Source: Candidatus Omnitrophota bacterium
GTDB taxonomy: Bacteria > Hinthialibacterota > Hinthialibacteria > Hinthialibacterales > JAKPRU01
Assembly (NCBI GenBank): GCA_029570205.1
Contig: JAKQSI010000111.1
Location: 16,949-80,948, forward strand
DNA: 64,000 nt
Direction: 5' to 3'
Position 1 is the first letter of the stretch; the number at the start of each line of letters is the position of its first letter. Shown in pieces: positions 7,248 to 16,490 of the stretch. The notes below the pieces were generated by a model. It did no database searches, was not told where the DNA came from, and worked only from the letters and a program-made list of their open reading frames with translations. The position numbers and the translations under genes are program-made.

Positions 7248-9730
7248 AACTGCTCGAAGAGATCGGCGATCCGTTCGGGTGTATGTTGCCGTTCCGCCCG
7301 CAGCCGTCCGTGCCGCCCCATTTCCCGCAATCGCTCGGGAAATGCAATCAGGTCAAGAATATCCCGCGCCAGTGCGTCTGGTCGTTCATCACGACAGATC
7401 ACACCGTTTACTCCATCCTCAATCAGGTCTACCAGAGCGCCGATCGGCGAAACCAGGCTGGGTATTCCGACAGCCATTGCCTCCAATACGGTTCGGCAGG
7501 CGCCGTCGGAACCGGGACGCAGATAAATCAACAGGTCCATCGCCGCAACATGCTGGGGGAAATCATCCGTATGATATCCGCCGAAAATGACGGAATCGGT
7601 CAGGCCCCGCTCGATCACCAGGCGACGAATTTGCTCCTCATTTTCACCGCGTCCGATCAGAAGGAGACGCGCATCCGGACGGGTTCGAACCACATGCGCC
7701 CAAGCTTCTACAACCAGATCATGGCGACGGTACGGTTGAAACCGGGAAATCATCCCGGCCACGGGAGCCTCTGTGGGAATGTTGAATCGGCGGCGCACGG
7801 ATTCACTGTCCAATCCGGGATGAAACCGTTCGATATCCACAAGACCTGGGAGAACCCAGCAGGCTTCTTGTCCGATCATCCGCTCATGGATCATTTGGTC
7901 GCGTGTCGCCGAGGAGACGCAGAGGACCCCTTTGACACGCCTGTAAATGTAATCGGAGAGCGGATCTCTCGGCGGCGGCTGATCTTTAAAGATACTCGCC
8001 ACAAGAGCCGCGCCTGCCGGGCGGGAGGCACAGGCGAACGCGGCAAGCGCCAGATCGTGGGGAAAATGGGCGTGGATGATATCCCACTCGCCGCTGCGTA
8101 CGAATTTGCGTAACGTACGAATATCGGAGAGGTTATCGAACAGGTTCAAATGCCGATTCAGGCGAATCTGCGGCACAAGAAGCAATCCCTGCTTCTCAGC
8201 CAGAGCGCCTAATCCTCGTTGCCCCTGCTTTTCGCGACTGGTGAAAACCGGGCCTCGACTGGACAAACGAAACCGTGGCGGTCCCACGGGAGAGGCGAAT
8301 CCGATCTGATGTCCCCGCTTTGCCAATAGCGAACAAACGGTCAGCACCATTCCGGCGGGACCGGTGTAACGGTCGTTCCCATATAGGTGCAGAATCCTGA
8401 GCGGGCGTGAGGGGATGGCAATTCTGGGAGGCGAGACATACGGTTTCTCTTCCGGGAACAGACGTTGATCGGTCTCAACCAGACGGGGAAAATCCGATTC
8501 CGTCCTCAGGCGTTCCAGCATCCCCAGGAACAGCACAAGAGCAGGAGTCACATTTCGCGTGAACAGCAGCGTGTCAAAGCAACAGAAAACCGTAAATCCT
8601 ACGGCAGCCCCGAAAAAGTAAGCGTGTTCTCCATATCGGCCCCACGTGCCGGAGGGCGAGCGCGGCGGAACAAATCGCACAAAGCGAACAGCCAGCCAAA
8701 TCAGGGCCAGAAGTCCGGGAGGACCGTAAATCAGCCAGACATGAAAAAAAAGGTTGTGTGCATGGTTGATTTCCGGGTACGGGGGCCGGTCCGCACGAAA
8801 GGATTGCAGGTATGACACACGATCCTTCACCGCATTCCCGCCGCCCCAGCCGGACGCGGGAAGATGCGGGACAGCATAACGCATCATCTGGTCCCAAATC
8901 ACCAGGCGGGATTGCGGACGGGAGCCGGAGATATCCAGGAAGGTTTCCTTCATCCGCCCCATGGCCGGTCCGACAAAGAAAGGCGCGACAAGTCCCGCGA
9001 TCAACAGCAGCGGCAAGAGATGCATCAGCGCCCGACGTCCACCCAGCCGCCACATACAGATAAGAGAAACAAACAGCCCCAGGTAAGCCGCTCGTGAAAA
9101 CGTTATCAGAACCGCCAGGAAAATCAGCGCCGCCACACAGAATATGCCCACGTGAATCCACCACTCTCTCGAAAGACGGGCAATCAGTAGAAGCATCGGC
9201 AATCCAAGCAGGGCATAAGCCGCCAGCAGATTGGGATGGCCGAATGTGCCCTCTGCGCGGAATTGCCCGCTCACAATCCATTCAAACAAAACCACCATCC
9301 CCAGGTATAAATTCCCGGCGACAAAAGCGCCTGTAACCCACCGTGTGGCACGTTCGTGAAACGGAAAATTGACCAGGGCACAATAAAAAGCCATACACAG
9401 AATCAATTTCAGCGCATCTTTGAGGGACTCGTAGCCGTATCCCGGCGACACACCGGAAAAAAGCGAGACAAGCGCCAGCCCTGCCAATGGAGCAAGGAAA
9501 ATCCCCGGACGCAGGCGCAAGTCGCTTCCGAGAAACCAGAACACAAACCACGTTATTAGAAACGGCGTGAAAAGCTTGTAGGCATTCCCGCCAAACGAGA
9601 CTGACTGCCCGAACAACTCGAAGGCAATTCGCCCGGCGGGTATGGTGAACAGAATAACTCCCAGCTGAATCCACAAGAGAATCCCCAGCCAGAAGCGGAA
9701 GTCATTTCGACGATACCCGGCCATTTGCAT
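7199..9730 (-). CDS. O-antigen ligase-like membrane protein fused to a GT4 glycosyltransferase
   Basis: An 843-residue two-domain protein. Residues 1-405 are a polytopic membrane domain of about ten to twelve segments with O-antigen ligase (Wzy/WaaL superfamily) signatures: AEGTFGHPNLLAAYALL near 159, TFSRAAYLGL near 210, and HAHN at 323-326 in the large periplasmic loop. From about 445 to 843 a complete GT4 fold follows, starting RILHLYGNDRYTGPAG and carrying the C-terminal donor-site segment SDGACRTVLEAMAVGIPS. Ligases act in the periplasm on lipid-linked glycans, GT4 enzymes in the cytoplasm on sugar nucleotides, so the fusion may couple the two sides of the membrane. There is no stop or frameshift at the joint. 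Confidence 0.88.
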   Translation of the reverse strand: MQMAGYRRNDFRFWLGILLWIQLGVILFTIPAGRIAFELFGQSVSFGGNAYKLFTPFLITWFVFWFLGSDLRLRPGIFLAPLAGLALVSLFSGVSPGYGYESLKDALKLILCMAFYCALVNFPFHERATRWVTGAFVAGNLYLGMVVLFEWIVSGQFRAEGTFGHPNLLAAYALLGLPMLLLIARLSREWWIHVGIFCVAALIFLAVLITFSRAAYLGLFVSLICMWRLGGRRALMHLLPLLLIAGLVAPFFVGPAMGRMKETFLDISGSRPQSRLVIWDQMMRYAVPHLPASGWGGGNAVKDRVSYLQSFRADRPPYPEINHAHNLFFHVWLIYGPPGLLALIWLAVRFVRFVPPRSPSGTWGRYGEHAYFFGAAVGFTVFCCFDTLLFTRNVTPALVLFLGMLERLRTESDFPRLVETDQRLFPEEKPYVSPPRIAIPSRPLRILHLYGNDRYTGPAGMVLTVCSLLAKRGHQIGFASPVGPPRFRLSSRGPVFTSREKQGQRGLGALAEKQGLLLVPQIRLNRHLNLFDNLSDIRTLRKFVRSGEWDIIHAHFPHDLALAAFACASRPAGAALVASIFKDQPPPRDPLSDYIYRRVKGVLCVSSATRDQMIHERMIGQEACWVLPGLVDIERFHPGLDSESVRRRFNIPTEAPVAGMISRFQPYRRHDLVVEAWAHVVRTRPDARLLLIGRGENEEQIRRLVIERGLTDSVIFGGYHTDDFPQHVAAMDLLIYLRPGSDGACRTVLEAMAVGIPSLVSPIGALVDLIEDGVNGVICRDERPDALARDILDLIAFPERLREMGRHGRLRAERQHTPERIADLFEQFYSAAMASGGTPADSA

Positions 9731-9844
9731 GGTTTCTATTACCTACCCGGAAACGCAGGATCCTCACAGGACAGGGTCTTCTCCTCAGAGCATAAACCGA
9801 AATGATACGATCACACAAGCGAAAAAGACTCCAGGGTATTTCCT

Positions 9845-10990
9845 ATGGATTCAATGCCTCTTCCCATCCTTCAGATCTCAAGCAGCAGCTCCATGACCGG
9901 AGAAGCCGGGCATGTTTTCAGCCTGTCCAGGGGGCTGATCGAACGGGGGCACCGGGTCCTGATCGGCTGTCGAAGCATCAAGAGAGGGAAGCCGATTGAT
10001 CGGATGCTGCAAGAGGCGAGAAAGGTGGAAGGCGCGGAGGTTTTCCCGCTCAATTTAGTGAAAGGGATTTCGTTGCGATACGACCTGGCAGATCTGGGAA
10101 CGCTGGACCGCCTGTGCAGAGACAATCCTGAATTGCGCATCATTCACGCTCACCGATCCAAGGAACACTGGCTGGCCATGCTGCTCCGGCGACGGTATCC
10201 ATATCTTCGGGTGGTTCGAACCCGGCATGTCACCACACGTATCCGACCGCACATTCTGAACCGCCGGCTATATCAAAATACCGACGCGGTAATCGCTACC
10301 TCAACGGCCATTCGAGATGGACTGGCCGCATCCGGGATTCTTCCGGCGGAGAGTATTTCCGTACTGCATGGTGGGGTTGACGCGAAACGGTTCCATCCGG
10401 GGATATCCGGGGAACCGTTCCGACAAGAACTCGGCGTAGACATGGATGTTCCGTTGGTAGTGGCCGTCGGGCATCTGGATCGGGTCAAGGGGTATGATGT
10501 GCTGGTCCGCGCATTTCGTAAGGTTCACCGGGCATTCCCCGCCGCTCGCCTGGTCATTGTCGGAGAAGAGCATGAGGTTCGGCGGGAGGATTTGATGAAC
10601 CTTGCTGCCGAGCTGGACATTGCAGACCGGGCGCTTTTGCCCGGGAGGAGGGAGGATATCCCGGTAATCATGGCGGCGAGTACGGTGGGGGTGATTTCCT
10701 CGGTCGGATCGGAGGGAAACAGCCGTGTAGCTCTGGAGTTCATGGCAACAGGAAAACCTGTGGTGTCCACTACGGTAGGATGTCTTCCTGATTTGATTCG
10801 AGACAATGAGACAGGGATATTGGTCGCTCCTGGGGATTCTGATGCACCGGCAGAAGGGATACTCAAGATTTTGGAGGCGCCGGAGATGGGGGTGGCATTC
10901 GGCAAAGCCGGACGAAAACTTGTCGAAACAACCTATACTGAGGAGATTGCCGCTGAGAGGGTGGAGGGGATTTACCTGGGGCTTTTTTGA
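9845..10990 (+). CDS. GT4 family glycosyltransferase
   Basis: A 381-residue GT-B fold glycosyltransferase. The N-terminal nucleotide-fold motif SMTGEAGHVFSLSRGLIERGH, the central VVAVGHLDRVKGYDVLVRAF and the donor-binding SVGSEGNSRVALEFMATGKPVV (E-X7-E type) are all visible. Probably adds a hexose to the LPS core or another lipid-linked glycan on the cytoplasmic side. It diverges from the ligase-GT4 gene across 114 nt that must hold both promoters. Sugar and acceptor cannot be read from the sequence. Confidence 0.92.
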   Translation: MDSMPLPILQISSSSSMTGEAGHVFSLSRGLIERGHRVLIGCRSIKRGKPIDRMLQEARKVEGAEVFPLNLVKGISLRYDLADLGTLDRLCRDNPELRIIHAHRSKEHWLAMLLRRRYPYLRVVRTRHVTTRIRPHILNRRLYQNTDAVIATSTAIRDGLAASGILPAESISVLHGGVDAKRFHPGISGEPFRQELGVDMDVPLVVAVGHLDRVKGYDVLVRAFRKVHRAFPAARLVIVGEEHEVRREDLMNLAAELDIADRALLPGRREDIPVIMAASTVGVISSVGSEGNSRVALEFMATGKPVVSTTVGCLPDLIRDNETGILVAPGDSDAPAEGILKILEAPEMGVAFGKAGRKLVETTYTEEIAAERVEGIYLGLF

Positions 10991-11110
10991 TACTGGCAAA
11001 TTGCGAAAAAAGGGCTATATTATATCTGTGTCGGAATAACCGTGCGGACCGGTTCTTCGTTGAAGAATAAAACAAGTGCGGGTTCCATCCGCCATCGGAG
11101 GAAAACAATC

Positions 11111-12568
11111 ATGATCCAATCCGTTCTGATTCTGGTTTTCGCGTTGTTGGCTCCGATCGGACTGTGGGCATCGGAAGAGCAACCTGATCCGGGGAAAATG
11201 TATATGCTGGAAAGTAAACGGCTCCCGGTGCAGGATCGGATCAACCGTGCCCTCGAAACAATGGAGAGTTCCGAGGAAGAGGCTGTTTTGGCGGAGGCGG
11301 TGTGGGATCTGGCTCGTTTCTGTGGAACGCCGGAACGAAGCAAACAGGCGCTGGAAGCCATTGATCGGTTGATCGAAAAATCTTCCGGCAACTCCACCGT
11401 ATCTAAACGGGCTACCCTTTCGAGAGCTCGCATTTTCGCACAGATCGGGCAGAGAGATGAGGCGTACGATATCTTCGCCCGCGCCATTATGGAACAATGG
11501 GATGAAAAGGCTTATGAACTCTATTACGAGAGTCTGAAAGACAACGGCGAGTATGCCGTCATGGCCATCGACCGATACCAGCGCGTAACCAGCGACCAGG
11601 TCAGCGATGAATTCCGGAAATTCTTCAAGTTGGATGGCGATCTGGTTCTGATGTTTCGGGAACTCCAACGGATGAAACAGGAAAACAAGGATGCGTTGGC
11701 GATGGAAGCGGTATACCCCCAGCTCCAGGAGTCCAAAGGCCGACCGCTTGCGAAGTGGATTGCAGAGGCATTGTGCCTGACATCGGACAAACGCTACCGG
11801 GAGGCTTTGGCTCTAATCAACCGCCTCGATGACCGAATGCGGAACGAGAAATTCCCGGAAGCGTGGTACGATGACTCGAAAGATTTTCCGATGTATGCCT
11901 CCATCGCGCTTTTCTATGAGGCAGCGGATTTCGACGCGGCAAGAGCCTGTTTTCGGGAGTTTATGGATCTGAATCAAGACAACCCGGAGCGTGTTTTGAC
12001 GAAGGCGGTTGAGATCACATACGGGATGGGTCACTCTCCGGAGACAACAAAATTGATTGCGGAACTGACCGGATACTTGCTGCAAAGTGAGCTGTATACG
12101 GACGAGAATATCCGTACCGGTCTTCCCGAAGAGAAACTGGCATCGCTGATGAACATGCATCACATTTCCCTGATTTGGCGCGGGAAACCGGATGAAGCGG
12201 CGAGAGTGAGCATGCAAGTAATGGAAAAATACTATCCTCAGACTCTGGCGGGCGCGGTTGCCGCTCGATCCTTTGCGCAATATCTGGTTCAGGCGTATAA
12301 CGATCTCGATGGTGCGGAGAAGATTTATCTGGATATCCTGGATCGCGCTCCGTTCGATGGGGTGCAGCCGACGACCCGAATCGACTTGGCGGGAATTGCC
12401 ATGATGCGGCAGGATTATGCCAGGGCTGTGGCGTTGCTGGATGAGGTGATTGCTCATGCCGGCCCTTCACCAAGAGAGCATCTTATTTCATGGGTGCAAT
12501 CGGCGTACGAGATGCGGGAGATCGCGCTGAGTAAAATGCTGTCTGCTTCGGGACCTCCCCGGCCGTAA
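11111..12568 (+). CDS. Secreted helical-repeat (TPR-like) protein of unknown function
   Basis: A 485-residue protein from the ATG at 11111, preceded by GGAGG at 11097-11101. Residues 1-20 are a Sec signal peptide ending near LWASEEQ. The remainder is rich in Glu/Arg/Ala amphipathic helices arranged like degenerate TPRs (for example SRARIFAQIGQRDEAYDIF and LAGIAMMRQDYARAVALLDE). No catalytic motif seen. It is likely a periplasmic or outer-membrane scaffolding protein and sits inside the glycosyltransferase cluster, where it could serve polysaccharide export or assembly; that role is inference. Confidence 0.75.
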   Translation: MIQSVLILVFALLAPIGLWASEEQPDPGKMYMLESKRLPVQDRINRALETMESSEEEAVLAEAVWDLARFCGTPERSKQALEAIDRLIEKSSGNSTVSKRATLSRARIFAQIGQRDEAYDIFARAIMEQWDEKAYELYYESLKDNGEYAVMAIDRYQRVTSDQVSDEFRKFFKLDGDLVLMFRELQRMKQENKDALAMEAVYPQLQESKGRPLAKWIAEALCLTSDKRYREALALINRLDDRMRNEKFPEAWYDDSKDFPMYASIALFYEAADFDAARACFREFMDLNQDNPERVLTKAVEITYGMGHSPETTKLIAELTGYLLQSELYTDENIRTGLPEEKLASLMNMHHISLIWRGKPDEAARVSMQVMEKYYPQTLAGAVAARSFAQYLVQAYNDLDGAEKIYLDILDRAPFDGVQPTTRIDLAGIAMMRQDYARAVALLDEVIAHAGPSPREHLISWVQSAYEMREIALSKMLSASGPPRP

Positions 12569-12685
12569 CACGTCAGGCAGGTGAAAGAGGATTCCGACAG
12601 CGGAGTCCGGCACGGAATTTCCTTACGGATTGATGTGGAATGGCATAAGATGGTTTAACCTTTTCGGGAAAAGGGTGAAACCATC

Positions 12686-14251
12686 TTGCATTTGTCTTTC
12701 GGTGACATTCTTCTTTTTGCATTCGAAGACATCGTGAATGCGCCGGCGCTTTATGCTGTTTTGGCGCCGTGCCTGGTGTCTTTTTCCCGCTCTATTCCAT
12801 CCCTCGGTGCGGCGATATCGGGTTTGGGGATCGGGCTTCTAGTCGGGTCTCTCCTGCCGGGAATCGTTGAGAATCGTTGGCCGGCATCGGCAGCGGTTCT
12901 TATTTTGTTTGCGCTTTGCCTGAGGCCGGTTCGGGAGTGGATGCGGAGCCGAAGTCGGCTGACAGAAGTTGATGCCGTGCTCATGGTTGGTTCTGTGCTG
13001 GTTCTCATTTTTTCCCTCATCTGCGTTTTTTACAGTTGGACTACGGGACAGGAGTCCTGGGGAATCCGGCCCGTTGTGGCCGTGATTGTTCTCATGGCCT
13101 GCTATCGTCGGCTTCTTCCCGCCTTTCTGCAGGGAAAAGGAAACCGCATCGCGAAACGCATTGCGTTAGCGGGAGCGGTGATTCTTTGTGCGCGGGGAAT
13201 GGTCTGGTATGGGCAGTATCACACGCTTTCCTCGGCAAGATCGCCCCGCGCCGATTTATTTGTAAATATCCACTGTCTGGAGGCAACCCAAAAGGCCTTG
13301 GAGCATTTGGGGAACAACAGGATGCCGGAAGCTGTCACTGCGTTGCGCGGCTGTCTCATCGGCGGGGGGCCGGAAACGGTTTCCGCCCGGGTGGCCGGGT
13401 GGTCCGGTCTGGAACCGACAGCGCTGCCTCTCATGCTGGCCTTTGGGGGACATGTCCCTGTGCATCGTCGGACTCACGTCTATTCCTCCGGATGGGATGG
13501 CGCGCACGGGCGTATTCTGGCGCTGGGTGAGAGAGGGAGACTGTGGGCGTTGACCCGGTCCGGAGCGCAAGACCTTGGGGCGCCGCTGAAAGAGGCGATC
13601 GCCCTGACTCTCAGCGCGGATGGATCGCAAATCGGCCTGATCTCGGAAAAGGGGAGAGTGTTCATCACAGACCAACAGGGGAAAGAATTGTGGAAATTAT
13701 GGCTTCCTGAATCAACCTATCGAGATATAGCAGGAACCGAATCGCCAAACCGATTCCTCGCGCTTCGGGCGGACGGCGCGGTTTACAATGTTACTCATCA
13801 AGGCTCCAGGCTGCTTGAGGGATATCCCACCTGGAAAGATACTGAACCCGCGGTGTCGATTGTCTCAACCCCTGACGGAAAAGGTCATTATGTTCTGGAT
13901 CGATTCGGGGGTGTTCATCCGAGAGGAGAAACCCCCATCCGGTATGAGGACCTGAAGGGGCAATCGGAAAGCGGTCATTATTGGCCGGAACAAGACACAG
14001 CGCGCGCGATCCTTCTGGCCTCGCCGAATGTTCTGATATATGTGGATCGATTCGGAGGCTTGCACAGTGTTGTCAAAAGTGACGGAACAGTTTCCTATCG
14101 GGGGCACGATTATCCGCCACTGAATGAGCCGGTTGTTGTGGATGTTCTCGGTGGGATTGTTCCCGGTATGTTTCACATTGTTTGCGAGGATGGGCGGATT
14201 ATGCCCATCCCGGACTATGGGTGGCTGATTCCGAGGGGGGAACATGAGTGA
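12686..14251 (+). CDS. Membrane protein with C-terminal beta-repeat (propeller-like) domain
   Basis: A 521-residue protein starting at a TTG (12686) behind an AAGGGTGA site. About five hydrophobic segments fill residues 15-185. From about 240 onward come repeats of the kind GRILALGERGRLWALTRSG, SEKGRVFITDQQGKELW, ADGAVYNVTHQGSRL and LDRFGGVHPRG, suggesting a beta-propeller outside the membrane. The same x-LDRxGxxHxxG pattern occurs in the cohesin protein at 32162. The stop overlaps the next glycosyltransferase start by 8 nt, so the two are translationally coupled and the protein is likely part of the envelope-glycan machinery. No known family was recognised. Confidence 0.7.
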   Translation: MHLSFGDILLFAFEDIVNAPALYAVLAPCLVSFSRSIPSLGAAISGLGIGLLVGSLLPGIVENRWPASAAVLILFALCLRPVREWMRSRSRLTEVDAVLMVGSVLVLIFSLICVFYSWTTGQESWGIRPVVAVIVLMACYRRLLPAFLQGKGNRIAKRIALAGAVILCARGMVWYGQYHTLSSARSPRADLFVNIHCLEATQKALEHLGNNRMPEAVTALRGCLIGGGPETVSARVAGWSGLEPTALPLMLAFGGHVPVHRRTHVYSSGWDGAHGRILALGERGRLWALTRSGAQDLGAPLKEAIALTLSADGSQIGLISEKGRVFITDQQGKELWKLWLPESTYRDIAGTESPNRFLALRADGAVYNVTHQGSRLLEGYPTWKDTEPAVSIVSTPDGKGHYVLDRFGGVHPRGETPIRYEDLKGQSESGHYWPEQDTARAILLASPNVLIYVDRFGGLHSVVKSDGTVSYRGHDYPPLNEPVVVDVLGGIVPGMFHIVCEDGRIMPIPDYGWLIPRGEHE

Positions 14252-15353
14252 ACAGGCCCCCCTGCGTGTCTGGCATGTGGACTCCGGGAAACGTCATGGA
14301 GGCGGACAGGTCCAGATTTCCTATCTGCTGAACGGCCTGGTCAGTCGGGGAGTTGCCTGCACATTGATTTGTCCGAAAGAATCGCCGATTCCGGGCCTCG
14401 GCATTCCACGGGAAGTCGAAGTGATCCACCTGAACGTTCGGTCGGAATGGGACGTTCCGTCGATCTGGAAGATGCGGAAGCTGGTAAGGGCTTTCCAGCC
14501 GGACATCCTTCATGCGCATGATGCCAAGGCGCACACCGTTTGCCTGCTGGCGCGAACCGGAAGGCAGAAAGTGATCGTGCATCGACGGGTATCCTTTCCC
14601 ATCCATCGGCATATCCTGACAAAATGGAAATATGGCGCAGGCGTGGATCAATATATTGCTGTCGCAGAATGTGTTCGGGACCGCCTGATTGGGATCGGAG
14701 CGCCGAAAGAGAATGTGACGGTGATCCACAGCGCAGTGGACCTGTCCCGATTTGGAAGTACCGGGCGGGATACCACCGTGAGGGAAGAATTGGGCTTGAC
14801 GGAAGACCGGAAGATCATCGGCACGGTTGGGCGACTCACGCGGGAGAAACGGTATGATTGGCTGCTGGACACCCTGAAGCCGGTTCTGGAAAGCCATCCG
14901 ACATGTTGCCTGGTCCTCGTGGGGGACGGGCCGGAACGGGGACCGTTGGAGAGTCGGGCCGAAAGGTTGGGGATTCGGGATCAGGTGATTTTTACGGGCC
15001 ACCGGAAGGATGTGCCCCGGCTCCTGGCGGCCTTTGATGTCTATGTGCTTTGTTCGGAATCGGAGGGGTATCCGGTGAGTCTGGCGGAAGCAATGGCGGC
15101 AGGGTGTGCCGTAGTGAGCGCCAATGTGGGCGGGGTTTCAGAAATTGTGACGTCAGGAGAGAACGGAATAGTGGTCCTCCCGAACGATGCAATCTCTCTG
15201 AGGGATGCGGTGGGAGATCTGTTGCAAAATAAACAACTGCGAATGGAATTGGGCCAAGCCGGTCGAGAATCCGCGATAAAAAAAATCGGTACGGAAGCAA
15301 TAGTCGAAGCGGTTCTGAAGCTGTATAATCAGGTTCATATTATGGGACGGTGA
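14244..15353 (+). CDS. GT4 family glycosyltransferase
   Basis: A 369-residue GT-B enzyme. N-terminal motif WHVDSGKRHGGGQVQISYLL, central IIGTVGRLTREKRYDWLL, and donor-site SESEGYPVSLAEAMAAGCAVV with the two conserved glutamates. It starts inside the last codons of the preceding membrane protein gene and is followed after 15 nt by the GT9 gene, so it belongs to one polycistronic unit. Probably a core-oligosaccharide transferase acting on the inner face of the cytoplasmic membrane; donor sugar unknown. Confidence 0.92.
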   Translation: MSEQAPLRVWHVDSGKRHGGGQVQISYLLNGLVSRGVACTLICPKESPIPGLGIPREVEVIHLNVRSEWDVPSIWKMRKLVRAFQPDILHAHDAKAHTVCLLARTGRQKVIVHRRVSFPIHRHILTKWKYGAGVDQYIAVAECVRDRLIGIGAPKENVTVIHSAVDLSRFGSTGRDTTVREELGLTEDRKIIGTVGRLTREKRYDWLLDTLKPVLESHPTCCLVLVGDGPERGPLESRAERLGIRDQVIFTGHRKDVPRLLAAFDVYVLCSESEGYPVSLAEAMAAGCAVVSANVGGVSEIVTSGENGIVVLPNDAISLRDAVGDLLQNKQLRMELGQAGRESAIKKIGTEAIVEAVLKLYNQVHIMGR

Positions 15354-15368
15354 GGCGATTGAATTGCG

Positions 15369-16490
15369 ATGACAAAGCCAAAGCGATTGAAAATCGTGGG
15401 GAACTTTTCATCCGTTTTAATAATCCGCCTGAATGACATCGGCGAAGTAGTGATGACCCTTCCGTGCCTGGATGCCGTGCGCCATGCGCTTCCGGGGGCA
15501 CGGATCGGGTACCTGGTGTCTCCCCCGAGCCATGAACTGCTTTTGCACGACAGCCGAGTCGACCAAATCTTTGTTTTTGAGAAAAAACTCTGGCGGGATC
15601 GCCCATCCCTGCAGGGCATCAAGCAGCTGGGGAAACTTCTGCTGGACCTTCATCGCGAACGTTTCGACCTCGCTATCGATCTTCATAATAATCCATCCAC
15701 GCATTGGCTGGCCTATGTGTCCGGCGCGAGATATCGAGTTTCATTGGATTCAAAATACCGATCTCGTTACCTGATGACCTGGAAGGCCGCTCCGTGCGCA
15801 GGCTGGGAACAGATGCACAATATCGAACGGCATTTTCATGTTCTTACATCGGTAGGAATACCGACCCGAGGCGCGGAATATCGCTTTGCGCTGGATCCCG
15901 AATCGAGAATGCGTGTAAAGACCCAGCTGGATCAGGAATTGGAACCGGGGAAACCTGTGGTGGTTCTGCAACCGGGGGCCGGTCTGCCGGAACGATGCTG
16001 GCCTGTCCAACGGTTCGGGGAACTGGCCGCTCGATTGGTGGAGGAAGCCGGTGCGCAGATTGTCGTCCATTGCGGTCCGGGCGAAGACCACCTGGGTGAG
16101 CGAATCCGTCAGTCGGTACCGCAGCCGGTTTTGATTGCGAAGCGCCTCACATTACAGGAGTTGGCGGGGCTGTTGGATCTTTGTGACCTGCTTATCTCGA
16201 ACGATTCGGGACCGATGCACCTGGCCGCCGCTCTGGGGAAACCGGTGGTCGCGGTATTCGGGCCGACACATCCGCAGCGTTCGGGTCCCTATCAGGCCCG
16301 TTCCGTGGCGGTCAGCAATTACGTGGAATGCTCACCCTGCGGCATTCAGAATCTGTCCTGCATTCACCGGAAATGTCTGACCGATATCTCGGCGGATGAG
16401 GTCTATGATGCGGCGGTGCGCGTCCTGAGCCGGGAGCGGGACCGGCCACAGGAGGAATCCTCCGGAATCGCCTCCGCCGGAGCCTCATGA
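15369..16490 (+). CDS. GT9 family ADP-heptose:LPS heptosyltransferase-like protein
   Basis: A 373-residue GT9 protein. It has the N-terminal SVLIIRLNDIGEVVMTLPCLDAVR motif, the central VVLQPGAG segment, and the donor-site ISNDSGPMHLAAALGKPVVAVFG with PTHPQRSGP. GT9 enzymes transfer heptose to Kdo or to heptose of the LPS inner core, which is the strongest direct evidence in the window for an LPS-bearing outer membrane. A Cys-rich loop (CSPCGIQNLSCIHRKC) near the C terminus is also seen in many homologues. The stop overlaps the next start (ATGA). Confidence 0.93.
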   Translation: MTKPKRLKIVGNFSSVLIIRLNDIGEVVMTLPCLDAVRHALPGARIGYLVSPPSHELLLHDSRVDQIFVFEKKLWRDRPSLQGIKQLGKLLLDLHRERFDLAIDLHNNPSTHWLAYVSGARYRVSLDSKYRSRYLMTWKAAPCAGWEQMHNIERHFHVLTSVGIPTRGAEYRFALDPESRMRVKTQLDQELEPGKPVVVLQPGAGLPERCWPVQRFGELAARLVEEAGAQIVVHCGPGEDHLGERIRQSVPQPVLIAKRLTLQELAGLLDLCDLLISNDSGPMHLAAALGKPVVAVFGPTHPQRSGPYQARSVAVSNYVECSPCGIQNLSCIHRKCLTDISADEVYDAAVRVLSRERDRPQEESSGIASAGAS

